Assembly (NCBI GenBank): GCA_947650365.1 | Contig: OX393549.1 | Span: forward strand, 16,476,396-16,540,395 | Source: Chamaelirium japonicum | Taxonomy: Eukaryota > Streptophyta > Magnoliopsida > Liliales > Melanthiaceae | DNA: 64,000 bases | Direction of reading: 5' to 3' | In this document: positions 27,401-42,000 of the stretch, one piece after another | Layout: the number at the start of each line of letters is the position of its first letter | How positions within the stretch are numbered: the stretch's first letter is position 1 | Notes under the pieces: generated by a model | The model's input: only the letters and a program-made list of their open reading frames with translations | What the model was told of the DNA's origin: nothing | The model's database searches: none | Position numbers and translations under genes: made by a program

Positions 27401-30400
27401 TGTGAACTGCCTGATACCAGTGGTAAGTCAATTTGGTCAAAGAGCATAACAAACGACGAAAAGTCTTCCATAGCTTTCATATTTTCAAAGCCTCTTTTTC
27501 TCTCAAAGCTGAGCCTCGTTACATTGAAATCGCCCCCCCGGTGAATCCAAAGACCAGAATTGGACCCTGAAAATTTGCCCAAAAGGCACCACTCATGCTG
27601 ACATTATTAGGTCCATCGACCAAGGTCATTACCCACTTCGACTTATCTGTCTTATTCAACAGACTAACCGATAGGGAAAAATCCCCACGAATTTATCGAT
27701 AAACTCAAAGCAATTGTCATGACAACCAATCAAAATACCCCCTAAGACCCCCTTTGTATCCAGAGATTCCTACTTTGAGAATCTATAGCCTCCTAGACTC
27801 CTTAGGAAGCTGGAATTAGGATTGCTCACCTTCACCTCCTAAAGACACACCACATTAACACTATGCATGGCACAAAACAAGGACATAGCTTTATGCTTCT
27901 CCACACCATTAAGACCTCTTACATTTCTGGAGAAAGTTTTCATAATACAATTTATAACGCACCCCACCCCCTCTCCAGGCCTCTAGAGGAGACAATAAAG
28001 TCCTTAGCAGTTTCCACATCATTACCAAAAGTGAACATGCACTCTGCAACCACCTCGAAAATGGATTCACGATCTAGCAGGTTCAACAAGAGGGAAAATC
28101 TTCCTTTGCTCTAGCTGCTAAAAAGTTCTTCAGCTGCATCATCAAAAGAGACTCTTCTGCGGGTTCCTATGATCATAGGTCTCCAAGGGCTCCACTGTTG
28201 ACATGGCCTCAATCTCGCGCACATAGCTCGCAGCCTCAAAAACCTGGCTAGATACAACCACCTGAGTAATTGGTGAGCCAGAAGGTATTGGAGATGCAAC
28301 CAAAATAGTTCCGATCAAACTACCTCTTTCAAAACAATGTATCCCTAAACTCCGGGGATTTCGACTACTAACAACCCCTTCAGCTTATATCCCTCTATTA
28401 CAATCCAAAACCTCCCCATGAATAATGCCCGTGATTGCAAAGGATGCAGCAAATCGTCATCATTAACTACTACAGAATTTGAAATTCGAACCTTCTATTA
28501 CGAACCCAAATGGCAGATTGCGGTGTCACCATTAATGGCTATAAGCAATTATCTTGGTAATCAAATATGTTCCCTCCAGACCGGTCCGGGATGAACCGCT
28601 GACTCGGGGATCCGCTTGGTGAATCGTGGCTCGAACGAGCTTTGATGGTCGTTCAACTAGTTTGAAACAGCCTTTACTACAACTCGCATTTCCAAAATCG
28701 AATATTGATTGCTTATCTCGATCGCCATACTGATGGAGGCTACTATAGGAAAAAATTAGCCTGTAAGGGTCTCGAAGATTCACCGAAAGGACCCACCCCC
28801 ATCTCCCATTCTAAATAGCATTGTTGAAGACTTGATGGGAGGGATTACACTCTTTGTGCCTCGAAAACAAGGAGATGCCGCCTACAGAGTGATGACGCCA
28901 CGAGCCATTGAGATCCTTAGGGCTTAAGGATTCATCATGTGAACGAAGAGAAAGAGAGAGAGAGAGGAGAACCCCCATCGCCATAAGATCGCTCACCCAA
29001 GATTTTAATGTTTTTTTGCACCTTTTATATATCTTATGATTTTTTACTGCAGATACATAAGAAAGAAGTTGTTTTGTATTTGAGATTAGGGTACAAAAGG
29101 GGGAGGAATCCAGGGCCCTATGGGTCTCCCCTCCCCTCCCCATTCCATAAGTCAAGTGATTGGGGGGGGGATGGTCCACGGACTCCTCCCTCTTTCCTTC
29201 CCTATCTTTCCTTTATTTTCCCAAGACTTACTTAAAATAATACCTTTAAAAAATTTCTGAAACAAATGTGTTTGGGAAAAATATGTCCCAATCCAATGTG
29301 TTCTTGGCCACTTGAGCGACAAGCTAGAAAGCACCCGAAGAAAGCTGCCATTTGAAATAGCGGATTTCTCAAATGACATTCTTATGGGCAAGGTTCGAAA
29401 TTTCCATTTCGGTCAATATTTCCACCTCCTGGAAAATGGAAATATTTCGTGGAAATATTTTGACAGTGTGGAAATATTGTGATTTGATGGAAATGGTGGA
29501 AATATTGATTTTTTAATGGAATTTTTGAATGAAACTCTGGATAGTCATAAACTAAGTATAGATACACGTTTTAGAACACTCAGATAATATTTATACCCTA
29601 TCTACGGGTGTAGAGCATCACAAAGCATGTATTCTGCATTTGAGTCTGTGAGTCTTGTGCAGTCTTGTTTGGTCCTGTTTTGATCTATGTTTTTAAAATG
29701 GTTTTTAATCTTTTTGTGGAGAAAAATATTTCCAAAATAAAGATTAGTTGATTGTTAAATTAATGTTTCAAACGATTTTGAAAATGGACTTAAAACAAGA
29801 AAGTTGTGCAAGTTTGAAATCGTGCAAAAATTATGCTGAAATGCAAAACATTGTTTTTTTACTAAGTCTGAAAAAATGAGTTTTTATAAAGAAAAGTTTT
29901 TATACATTCAAAATTTTCTTTGACGGACCATGGTTTTCTAGATGTACTTGTAGTTCTACATCTTGTGGAATTTTTTGAGCTAAAAATGAGTTGATTTAAC
30001 CACTTTTATCAACATACAAATTTTATGAAAAACCGAAAAAACTGGTTTCTCCTACTAAAACTGAAAACCTACTTTTTGATTCACTTGGTTTTTGATTTTT
30101 TTGATATTTTTATTGAAATCAAATGGGGGGGTATTTGCTTATTTACATATAATAACTTAAAGTAAATGGAGAAAATAAAAATTAAGTAAGACGACGTTTA
30201 CTTAATAAGCTGCTAAAACCGATTGTTATTATATGTAAATAAGCTGCTGAAACCGAAACCCCCAGCCCCCTTTTATAACCAGTCAGTCCCAATATTTCAG
30301 TGCCAAAATCCCGAAATATCTCGAAATTTCCCGAAATATCTCGAAATTTCCACGAAATCTCACGATATTTCCTGTCGACAAATATATCGTGCGAAATATT

Positions 30401-32866
30401 GCGATATATCGTGATATTATCGTGATTTCTATTTCGTTTGATATCGCAGTAGACATTTCGTGCCGAGGTCTGGGAAAACCGAGATATTTCGCGATATTTC
30501 GCGAAATATCGCGAGATTTTGTACCTTGCTTATGGGGTATTTACGATGGGATTTTGACGTTTGGAAACAATATGAGAATCTAGATGGTTGTGTCAGGGAA
30601 GAGGAAACTACATACTTTCTAAGAAATCAATTCCCTGTTGTGATATATGTGGGACAACTATGATCAAGCAGTCAGAAGTTTTTTTGAGTAGGTCCATGCG
30701 GGAACATGAGGCACACAAAGGCATTCTTTGGAACATGTAAGGCAGTCAAATAGGCCATTGAAAAGCTTCATTAGTCACTTCAAAAATGCTTAGGAGTTGC
30801 TTCGACCAGAAGTCTTCTTCGGACACTTTCCAGCTTAGTGTTGAGGTGGCCAGAAATGCACTAGATTGGAAATTATTTTCCCAAATGCATTAGATTGGGA
30901 ATTTTTTTATTGAACTTTTATTTTTGAAAAACACTTACTCCATGTCCTTTGTATAGCGTTTACTTTAATGTAATTCTTAATTTTAAGAAGGAATGATTAT
31001 ATAAATATAGATCTAGACAACTAACCTGCTAATAAAAAAGAGCATTGTGGTCACCTGTCCATTCATCCTTGTTTTCATGAGAAAAATGAAAAGCCCAAAC
31101 TCAGTCCCTCTTCCATTCTTTTCCTGGGATTCTTGAGGCATGCCATGTATCCCTTGATTTCGTTTTTTAAAACACGTTTAATAAAATTATCCAAGGCCCC
31201 ATTAGAATCCTAAAGGTCCCAAACTTACCTATTCCTTCTACACAAAGGCCCTTATTAGTTGAAATAAAACTAAAAACATTAAAATTAACTACAACTATCC
31301 TAATGGTCTACATTAAAGAAAATATGGGACACATAATGTTAAATCAAATTGGGCCTTTTTTGCATACACATCAAATTGGCATTCCAAGTGTATAAGAACC
31401 TGTTGCTGCTAGTCTGCTACCTCAATAATAGACTCTAAACCCATTAGACGTACCGAAATCATCCTACGCAATTCGCACAAGGTGGAGAACAATTTGAAAA
31501 GCTAAACTATGAGAAGTAGCTGCCATAAAAATCTAACGCATAAGGCATCTGATTTTGTCGAATCCTCTCTTCTGGTTAAGTACTAGACTCTCTCACTCAT
31601 ATGAACAAGGCTCGTAGGACCGAGAAGCAATTCTAACCAGGATTGAACTCAGCATGTAAGATCCCAATTAGAAAGCTTTATTATAGGATAGCATTGGATA
31701 ACATTAAAATGAGGCGAGATGTGGTTTCTCTCCATGTTTTTGAATTTTTTTTGATAGAGTTGATTTTCCATGATGATACCTGCCAGTATTGTCACACATA
31801 ATATTTTAAACCAAGCAATCATACTAAACCTCAAATTTTGTTTTATTAATCATTTTGTGAAGATGAGGCAGGGAACCAACAATTGTAAGAGTCTTACAAA
31901 GAGCTTACAAGAATGAAGCCAAGCCGTAGTGCCATATAGTCAGCTTTGTTTATAGACCTCCAAAATTGGCGGATAAAACAAATCTGTGAATGGAAATAGT
32001 AAAGGTTAGTTTACAATAAGTTGCATTTCTTATAGAAGTGTCTGTATTCAGAAGTCCTATACCTAACATAAATTAGTAAATGTTAGCACTTAAATTACAA
32101 TATTTTGAAAAGATTATTCACTAAAGGGAAATCATTATAGCAATTCATTAGATAAAGGACATGGTAAGAATGTAGCATGGTGATTCTTAAGTTACTGCCT
32201 TCAGTCATTAGACTTATCAATCCTTTAAATTCAAGAAGAGGGTTACTTCAATATTTCCGATATTTTATGGTATGTGCATGCCTTTAAAAAATTTGACAAG
32301 ATCTAATCATTCATTGACTCAAATTTAAGGAATATAATGATAGTTGATACTCATGTGAAGGCTAAACAAATCTGAGTTTTATATTTTGACTTTGTTTCTT
32401 CTCCACACCATTGATAGGGTAGTTTCTAGCATTATATTTGGAATACTACAGTTTTGTCATTAATGGTTCAGTAATCTAATCAGCGATAAGTAAAATTATT
32501 TTGATAACATGATTTGTTTCCCCTTCATGATCATTTTGAAGCGTTTTCTTCGAATATTCCATGTGCTGCAAACAAGGCATTTCTTAACCAAGTTCTTTAT
32601 AGAAGTTGCTTAAGATACCAAGTAGGTACATTGCCCAATTTTTGGTCGAACTTGTAGCATAGCACAGATTTCTTCCTCCATAAACAACTTATGCATGCTC
32701 TCTTCAATAGAAAAACTTATATAGAGACTGAAAGAAGAGAGCATGCATAAGTTGTAGATTGGGCAATGTTTCTAAACCAAATTCGACCAAAAATTGGGCA
32801 ATGTTTCTATAGAAAAACTTCTTAACCAAGTTCTTTATAGAAGTTTCTTAAGTTCTTTCAATCTAA

Positions 32867-32934
<68 letters not shown>

Positions 32935-35900
32935 GCATCAATTTAGCATCAGAGCCTTGTTCGGGTAGTTTCATGTATGCTACGAGTTGTCTTTGTGAAG
33001 TTAAGCATTTCATACCTTTACCTTTACTGTCAAAGCATAGATTTTTCAACAGAGCAGGTATTTTCCCTACTCCTGCATCATATGCCCTGGATTCATATAT
33101 CAAATCACAGAGGAACCACCATATGTTCTAACGGAAACAGACATTTAAATGTTTTGGGTTGGGATTACCTTAATCCTCCAATCCTCCATCATTTCGAGGT
33201 TTTTTTAATAAAACATGTATATATGTTTAATTTTACATAAGTTTACTTATATTAAGCCTTTTCCAACCTTTGTCATCCCTAACGTTTTTTCGAGGACATT
33301 TGTCATAGTTCACAAACATGCAGAAGTCATGATCAACACAACCCGAAAAAAGACTACAGACCCATCAGTCCTGCTAACTGCATATACAAGATTATCACTA
33401 AGATCCTAGCCAATCGTATGGCGAGCAAGATAAATGATATAGTTAGTAAGAACCAGACAGCTTTCATAAAGGGTAGGCTGATCCTAGACAGCGTAGCTAC
33501 GGCTCAAGAACTTATCTATCATATCAAGGAGCGTAGAGAAGAAGGTATAATTGTGAAGATCGACTTTGAGAAAGCTTTTGACCGACTGAACTGGAGCTTT
33601 ATTTTGAATACCCTCAGAGCTAAGGGCTTCTCGGACAACTGGATCCGTTGGATCTGGAACTGCTTCTCCACTTCCACCATAGCCTGCTTAGTAAACGGTC
33701 AACCTGGTAAGCAATTTAAGACTGGTAGAGGAGTTAAACAGGGCTGTCCTCTTTCGCCATTTCTCTTCATCCTTGCTATGGACGTCTTTGATGCCATGTT
33801 GAGGAGAGTGGAGAGCAGAGGTCTGATAACTGGCGTCGGGGATCCTAGATGGAGAATAGCTAATCTTCATTTTGCGGATGATACGATCATTTTTTGTGCG
33901 GCGAATAAAGAGCAGATTTGCTTGCTGAAGATCCTCCTTTATTCTTTAGAGACAGTTTCAGGGCTGAAGGTGAACTTCTCGAAGACCTCTTTATTCCATA
34001 TTGGAGTCAATGATCAGCTTGCAACTTCTCTCGCTGCAGTGTTCAATTGCCGTAGAGACTCCCTACCAACGAAGTATCTGGGTCTGCCGCTGAATGACAG
34101 CAGAATCAAGAAGAGTGACTGGTATAAGGTGATTGAGAAAATGGATATTCGGCTAGCAGGATGGAAAGGTAGAAACCTATCACTGGGCGGCCGTTTGACG
34201 CTTATCAATGCAGTTCTCACTATGATTCCGTCCTACCATCTCTCCTTTTATCTTATGCCTAAGTGGGTCATCTCGAAAATAGACTCGATCAGAAGTAACT
34301 TCTTATGGAGAGGGGCGGACACTAGCGTTAAGGCTTATCACCTGGCTAAGTGGGGAGTGGTCTGTAAGTCTAGGGAAGAAGGAGGATTGGGAGTCATCAA
34401 CCTTGCGGATCACAATAGAGCACTTCTTGGTAAATGGTGGTGGCGGCTTCAGAATGACCAAGGAGATCACTGGAGTTCGGTGATTCGTGGGAGATACTTT
34501 AAGAGATTCAACCCGATGTAGGTCCGAAGCAGAATTTCTGGGAAAATCTCGCCTTTTTGGAAAGGAATCCAGAAGATAGGTCATATTTATAAATGCGGAA
34601 CTCAGCTGCGAGTGCGAAACGGGAAGTCTACTAAATTCTGGGAGGATAGATGGCTGGTGGAGGGCCAGCTAAAAGACTGGTATCCGGACCTTTATGAACT
34701 AGCTTGGGATAAAAAGGCGTCGGTTCGATCTCAATGCCTAGTTTCTGATAATATCACCACTTGGGAGTTAAAATTCCGTAGAGCTATCCCAGTTTTTCTT
34801 CAATTCCAAATCCGTGAGCTGATGGATCTGCTACATCTCATTACTTTAGATGATGCAGAGGATGAGGCAACTTGGCGACTGGCAACCTCAGGTAATTTTT
34901 CTACGAAATCATTCTACAACTTCATCAACAAAGGAGGAGTGGTGTGCCCAGTGGCTGGAGCCTTGTGGAAGACCAAAGCACCACTGAAGATCCGTATCTT
35001 TATGTGGCTGATGATTAAGAAGAAGCTGTTGACGAAGACTAACTTACTTCGTCGTGGCAATCAGAGGGTTACAGATGCTGATTGTGTCCTATGCGGACAT
35101 GGCCGTGAGGAGGTTAATCATCTGTTTCTGCATTGTCCTTTTGTTCAAAATATTTGGGATCCTCTGAGGAAAGGACTGAAGATTAGAGGTGCGCCAGGAT
35201 CAGTGTTTTCCTTATGGACTGTCTGGAGAGAGAAACGCATTAAGAGAAGACTTCGGCACAGCTGGGATTTAGTGGTTATGGCTGTGTGTTGGAGTATATG
35301 GATGGAACGTAACTGCAGAATTTTCAGGCAGAAGAGTTCGGATTCAGAAGTTGTCATGAATTTGGCTACGATGAGACTGATCCAGTGGAAGGTGGCCCTA
35401 CAAGGGAAGGAACTCCAGCAATTAGAAAACATTATTTGTAACCTCTTTTGATTGTGGTTTCTCTTCTTTTGTAACCGGATTTTGTTTTTAATGAACCGGT
35501 AGGGGTCTAGGCCGAACCCCCCCTCATTCACTGAGAGGGATTTCTCAAAAAAAAACACAACCCGAAAAAATATGATAACTTGCACTTCTAGAAGTGTATA
35601 GAGTGCAAACTTCACATGATTTAGCAAACAAAGTCAACAGAGTCTTGGTGTCTCGTTATAAGTCTGCATTCTGAAACATATTAGCCCTTCTCTAGATAAA
35701 AAAAATCAAGTGTAACATTGATGATATGAAATTTTAAAAAAATCATGTCAAAAGAAATCAGATAAGAGATGACATTTGGAGATAAAAATTACCATCCACA
35801 TGAGGACTTTGTTTTGGATCCCTGGAAGTGATGTGTGTTGAAAAGTGAAGGTAGATTGCCGCTTGATTATTCTAGGCTTTGAATCCCCCAGTGTGTAACC

Positions 35901-36245
35901 TAGAGTGAAAGCAAAACCATGCACATATTTTGTACAAGGATCATCAAACATCAACTAAATATCACGAAATGATTGTATAAATTGAAATTTTCTAAATAGA
36001 AAAAACCATTAAAAAAAAGTACACAACTGAAGTTTTCCTAGCAAGATAAATCCATATTCATAAAAGCATATTTCCCATTTGAGTGCATGGTCTCACATAT
36101 TCACATGAATGATGGTATTATTCATGTTGACATATAGTGTAAGTGTGTAACTATGATAATTAAAGGTACGGATTGCCAAGTGACAAACTGTAAATAAAAA
36201 AAGGAGGTATCACAAAGAAATCATGAATATGATAAGAATCACACA

Positions 36246-36278
<33 letters not shown>

Positions 36279-38997
36279 TATGCCTTTCAATCTAATATTG
36301 ACAATTATTGCTTTTAAGCGATATTTAGCTAAGCTATTTTATGCTGCAAATATATTTCATGCTTGGATACATTTTCTAGACTATCAATTTGTATCATGGT
36401 CTTACGAAAGTTCTATCATAATACTCTTGTATATATCTAGTAGAACATACGTACTTAGCAGGATGTCCATATATATATTTTATGATTGCTCTATGAATAT
36501 GTGCATAGATCGTATGTTCCGAATATGTAAATGTGTTTTATACACACACCTTTTGTGGTATATTACACATTATAATTGTTTACTAGAATGATTATGCAAT
36601 GATCAGGAGGTAGCCATATAGGCTCTGACAATCCAACCATCCTCAAAGGCTAATGAAAAAAATTCGTATATTTTTTTTGAAACAAAAAATGATGGCTCAA
36701 AAAAATCAATAAATGATTGTATGCTGAGACTAAATAGGAAAGAAGAAAGAAGAGGTAGAGGAGAAAGAAGGTAGGGTTTCGTTCATGCAATAAAGCCAAA
36801 CCCGGTTTTTGTTAAAAAAAAAATAGAACCTTCCCTTCTCAATAAAATGGCCTCTCTTAAGGGATACAATTAAGATCCAAAACTAAGGTTACGGACTAAT
36901 TAAAGTACCAATTAAGCAAAAAGTTAAAATTACCGATTTAAGAAATAACCTCAACAATAATTAAGCATCTCTATGCTCCAGTTAGATGGCTGATTCACAA
37001 TAAAACTTGTTCCTCAAGTTTCATGATATTAGAGCCTATGATTCATCCTAGGAATTTCATCGTAATTCCGGAGGAACAAAGCATGAGATGTGAACTTCAT
37101 TGGACGTCGCCGTTTGAATTGGACATTACGACATGTGTTGCCACATTCCGAGCAATCACCTTTGTTGGCATAATTTGTGAGTCCAAATCACTTGGTGAGA
37201 AAATAAATGAATCCTACAGTCATGCTGTGATCAAGGTCATAACCATGAAGAATTGTCAAGTGCGGCATAGAGTAGATGAAGGATCAAAGACTTGACGTGT
37301 CCATCTTACAACTCTAAATGCTTTTATGAGTGGTGTGAGATGGGTAGGATTAGAATTGGGTTGATTTAGCTTTTGACAATCTCGATTTATATGCAGTTTC
37401 ATCAAGTTTATTGTTTCCTGTTTTTCGAGATATGGCTCACTTTAAAAATAAGATTTTTTTACAAATAAACCCCTACAATCTTCTTTAATTACATATAAAC
37501 CCCTATAAAGTGATATTTACATATAAAACCCACAATTCATTCAAGCATTACATATTGACCCTTGCAGTTAGCTGACATCCAAAACGGGAGAGTATTTTCG
37601 ATTTAATCCTTAATATTTTACCTAAACTCTATAAATACCTCTCCAATGTGAGAATTCTTCGGATTAGGTCCAAGTTAGATTCGGTTTATGTCTGCGTTTG
37701 TTTTGGGTTAAGTCCATGTTAAATAAAGATCGCTCAATTTAAGTAATTAAAACCATGGGTAAATTGGTTATTTTCCTGCTAGATTAATGAAATAATAGCC
37801 AAATGAAGGAATATTTCAGAAATACTCCTTCATTTTGGATACCAACTAACATTAGGGGTCGATATGTGAATATTGGATGATTTAAGGGTTTATATGTAAA
37901 TATTGACTTTACAGTGGTTTATATGTAAATAGAGAAGATTATAGGGGTCAAATTGTAAAAAACCCTTAAAATAAATATTACCTATTTTTTAGAATTATTT
38001 TTTTATTTATTTTAAAAATATTTTTGAAAATTTGGATTTTTGGTCTCATGTATTGGTCCAACACTTAGAAAGTTTCCAAGTATGGTGGACCACCCTAGTG
38101 TTTCGGACAACCGTTTAGATAGCTAGGTAGTATTTTTGTAATTGCTTTCCATTGATTGCATCATTAGTTTCCCTTTGAAATGTTTCAGTTTCCTATATTT
38201 GGCTGCTTGCCTCCAAACCCTTTACAAAACCCATCGTTCTTAGTTCTTCTAATTCATTCAGATGAAGTGATTGTGTGATTTAAACATCAAATTCCCTTAA
38301 TAAGTAGTCTTGAGGTTTATCGAAAGTGTAAATCCCTTGGGGTCCATATGTAATGCAAACGGCTACCCGCATCAGCACCATTTTTATACACCTGAAAGCT
38401 TATTGTTGCCGTGTGAGAAAATTCTAGAGTGTCGATCGTTGATTTTCAATTTTATAAACATTGCATTTTTGTTTAGCTTTCATTAGAATCCAATTTCGTG
38501 TCGATCGAGCGACCGGATCAAAAGTTATGATCATTCATGCTTTGTGCTAGCTTAAATACGGGGATGTCGCACCCAGTTTAATGATTTGGGTTAGCCCAAT
38601 TCATTAAGTTGTAAATATGTGTTTTCATTACTAATCGTAGTATCTCATAAGATAATCAATGGATGAGATGGAAGGAAACAAAAGAGGCCCCTCACATAAC
38701 CCTAGCTGCCACCTCGCCTTGCGGAAAACCCCCACACGCGACATGCTTCCCGAGAAAGCCGTATGGACGCCTTACGGATCCTCTATCTACGTGAAAGAGG
38801 ACAACACCTCCTCCTTTCTTTTGTCTCCTCTTTTCTTTGCTCTTGTTTTCCCATTTGCCCCTTATAATTTTCCCCTCATTTCGCGTCACCTCCTTGTTGA
38901 TCTGACAGCTTGAATACATCTCTTGTATGCCCATATTTATATAAAAAGACCTCAAAATCTGATATGAAGGAGAGCAAAATTTTGAGAAGAAAACCCT

Positions 38998-39050
<53 letters not shown>

Positions 39051-42000
39051 TCTTTGTCTACCACATCTTTCGTATATAATCCGGCTTCGAACCTTCATCT
39101 CTTTTAGTCCACCATCTACCTCCGCCCCCACTTCTCTCTATTTCCCTCCATCAAATGCAGATTTTGCACTTGAATCATCCCTTGTTTGATCTCATCTTAC
39201 TTCTTACCACACCCGTTTGATCTCATCTTGCTATTTCTTCCAAGGCTATCGTTCGGCGAGGATTCCGGTACCGCAGACATTGACCAAGGCACTTGACAAT
39301 TATCATTCTTATCGCGGCAATCACTATTTTATTTATCGGGGCCTTCTTTTATGATTTGCTTCATCTCATCCAAGGTTACTCCTTATTAGATTATTTTCTT
39401 TGCCAAAACTATTATTTGTTATTTAGATGTTTCAGAGTTTAAATCATTGCTGCGTTTAAATCTTCTTAATGCAAACTTTGCCTACTTTTAGTTCTAGCTT
39501 GAATCCATGAATTGATAGTTGTTTTGGTGAAAGTCTCTCATAGTGTTATTACTGATTTTATATAAAATAAAGCTGAAATCGTCTCTTTTAGTTTAAAATT
39601 CAGCAAGCACCCTGTTAATTAATTGGGCATAATAGCTATACTTAGCACACTTGTTTGGCATACATCATTAGCACACACGGGGTTGTACCAAGTTCGTATC
39701 AAAGCTCTAGTCATTGTGTTTCTACATAGATATCGGTCCTCTTAATTTTCATCGCATCTGCGGGCTTTCTATTTAATTTTTTGTGTCATTGTTTGTATGT
39801 TTAGAGCATTGTTCACACACAAATATCTATTAGAGTGCATACGCATACAAATAGAACATCCATGGAAGCCATTGTATGCGCAGAAAAAGATTTGGGTTGC
39901 CTTTATCGCAAAACACACGAGATTACAGATGCCGGTACCCAGGGACTCGGGGGCGGTGAGCCAGGTGCGGCGAATATTCGATCAGGAGATTGTGGGAGAG
40001 ATCCTCTGAAGGGTCCCTTTGATCCGCGTCTTCACGTGGTATTCGTGCGAAAGCTCTGAAGGGGTTGCCCAGGACAGAGGTCTTTACAGGGCGAGGGTTT
40101 TTGAGAGGCTAAGGAATATCCGCCGTCGCTTTTGTCCCTTCCGTGCTTCGCGCTTTCTCGGCTAGGGGTTTTCGGCTTCGTTCCTCAGTCTTCGTGTCTT
40201 CCTCGATCCTTGCTAGATCTCGGCTTCCTTGATCGTCGGTTCGCGGCGTCGATTGTGCTTTTGGCGTCGGCTTTGGCTTTGGCTTTGCTTTGGCGTGGCT
40301 CTGGCTTTTGCTTTGCTTTGGCACTTGCGCTTGAACGTAGACGGGTAGAGGCTTGCGATGCTTTAGTTCTTCCGGACTTCACGTCGTATCGGCTAGAACG
40401 TGCGGTGCTTTGCTCGTGACCGGCGTAGTTGCTTGGCTTTGGCACTTGCGTTGCTTTGGCGCGGGCTTTACCGGGGCTTTTGCTTTAGCTTCTCGCGTTG
40501 GCTTTTGCTTCGGCGTTGACCCGATCTTCTTCTCGAACGACAGTGGCTACTTCTTCAAGGCTTCTGGCTTCCTCGATGATTAGAGCGTCGACTTGACTTC
40601 CCTTCTCCTCCGGGCTTCTTTGGCGTGATCGGAGTTGAAGGTTTTGCTTTGAAGACGACGGGGGTAGCGCCGACTTTACTTCTCTTCTCCGGGCTTCTCT
40701 GGTGTGCTCGGGGTCGAAAGCTCCTTTTGAAGATGGCGGAGGTAGCACCAATCTCCGTGCGACGATTGTAGCGTCGGCTTTTCTTTGAAGACGACGGGTG
40801 TAGCGACGCCTCGGGTGTTCCCCTCCAAGTTTTCTTTTTCGTGGATGGAGTGGACATTTGTCGAAGGCGACGGGGTGATGACACTTCGGTCTTCTTCTCT
40901 GGGCTTTTGGAGCTTGATCGGAGTTGAAGGTTTGTTGGAGCCGACGGGGTAGTGCCGCTCCGATCTTCTCCGGCCTTTGCTTCTGGCGTCTTCAGAGTCG
41001 ACGGTTTGTTGGAGCCGACGGGGTAGTGCCGCTCCGATCTTCTTCTCCGGCCTTTGCTTGTGGCGTCTTCGGAGTCGAAGGGTTCTTCTCCGAGCTTTCT
41101 ACTTCGTGCACGGAGTCGAAGACTTGATCTTCTTGTGCAAGGGTCTTCACTTTGATGAGGGCTTTCAATGGACTAAGCCGGTCCAAAAGGGATAGGCTTG
41201 TCGGTGCCTCGTGAAGCCTTGGGTCGATGAAGAGCGCGTCTCCTCTTCTGCAGAGCTCCTTCGCCTTGTCTTCGTCTTCGACTTCGATCGACCTGGCGGC
41301 GGTTGTGGCGGCTTCTTCTCCGGGCGTATTTAGCGTAATCGGAGTTGAAGGCTTTGTTGAAGACGACGAGTGTAGCGCCGCTTCGGGTATCCTTCTCCAA
41401 GCTTTCTTCTTCGTGAATGGAACGGATGCTTGTTGAAGACGACGGGGTGATGCCGCTTCAATCTTCTTCTCCGGGCTTTTGGGCTTGATCGGAGGCGAAG
41501 GCTTGTTGGAGACGATGGGGTGATGCCGCTCCGATCTTCTTCTCCAGCCTTTGCTTCTGGAGTCTTCGGAGTCGAAGGGTTCTTCTCCGAGCTTTCTTCT
41601 TCGTGCACGGAGTCGAAGGCTTGATCTTCTTGTGCAAGGGTCTTCACTTTGAAGAGGACTTTCAATGGACTAAATCGGTCCTGAAAGGATAGGCTTGCCC
41701 GTGCCTCGTGAAGCCTTGGGTCGATAAAGGGCGCATCTCCTTCTCTGCAGAGCTTCTTCGCTTTGCATCCGACCTTGCGACGGTTGTGGCGTCGGCTTCT
41801 TTTCCGGGCGTATTTGGCGTAATCGGTGTTGAAGGCTTTGTTGAAGATGACGGGTGTAGCGCCGCTTCGGGTATCCTTCTCCAAGCTTTCTTCTTCGTGA
41901 ATGGAGCAGATGCTTGTTGAAGACGACGGAGTGATGCCGCTTCGTTCTTCTTCTCCGGGCTTTTGGGCTTGATCGGAGCCGAAGGCTTGTTGGAGACGAC

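Larger units (their letters stand above)
23700..29180 (-). mobile_element. Decayed L1-type LINE with nested insertions
   Basis: Read on the minus strand, LINE parts appear in order. ORF1-like sequence lies at about 29180-28111. ORF2 starts at ATG 27943 ([12 protein letters not shown], the AP-endonuclease start). The endonuclease GDFNVTR follows near 27530 and the KWWSQF-type segment near 27160. RT parts lie at 25400-24436 ([21 protein letters not shown]). The C-terminal end is [20 protein letters not shown] near 23830. It is broken by many stops and by insertions at 26277-26656 (LTR-like), 26765-27102 (TRIM-B) and 25450-26186 (Cassandra). The 3' end near 23.7 kb is approximate. Confidence 0.85.
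31984..33334. other. MLO intron sequence outside the listed repeats
   Basis: Apart from the hairpin and the TC tract, nothing is recognised between exon d and the LINE insertion. Confidence 0.5.
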
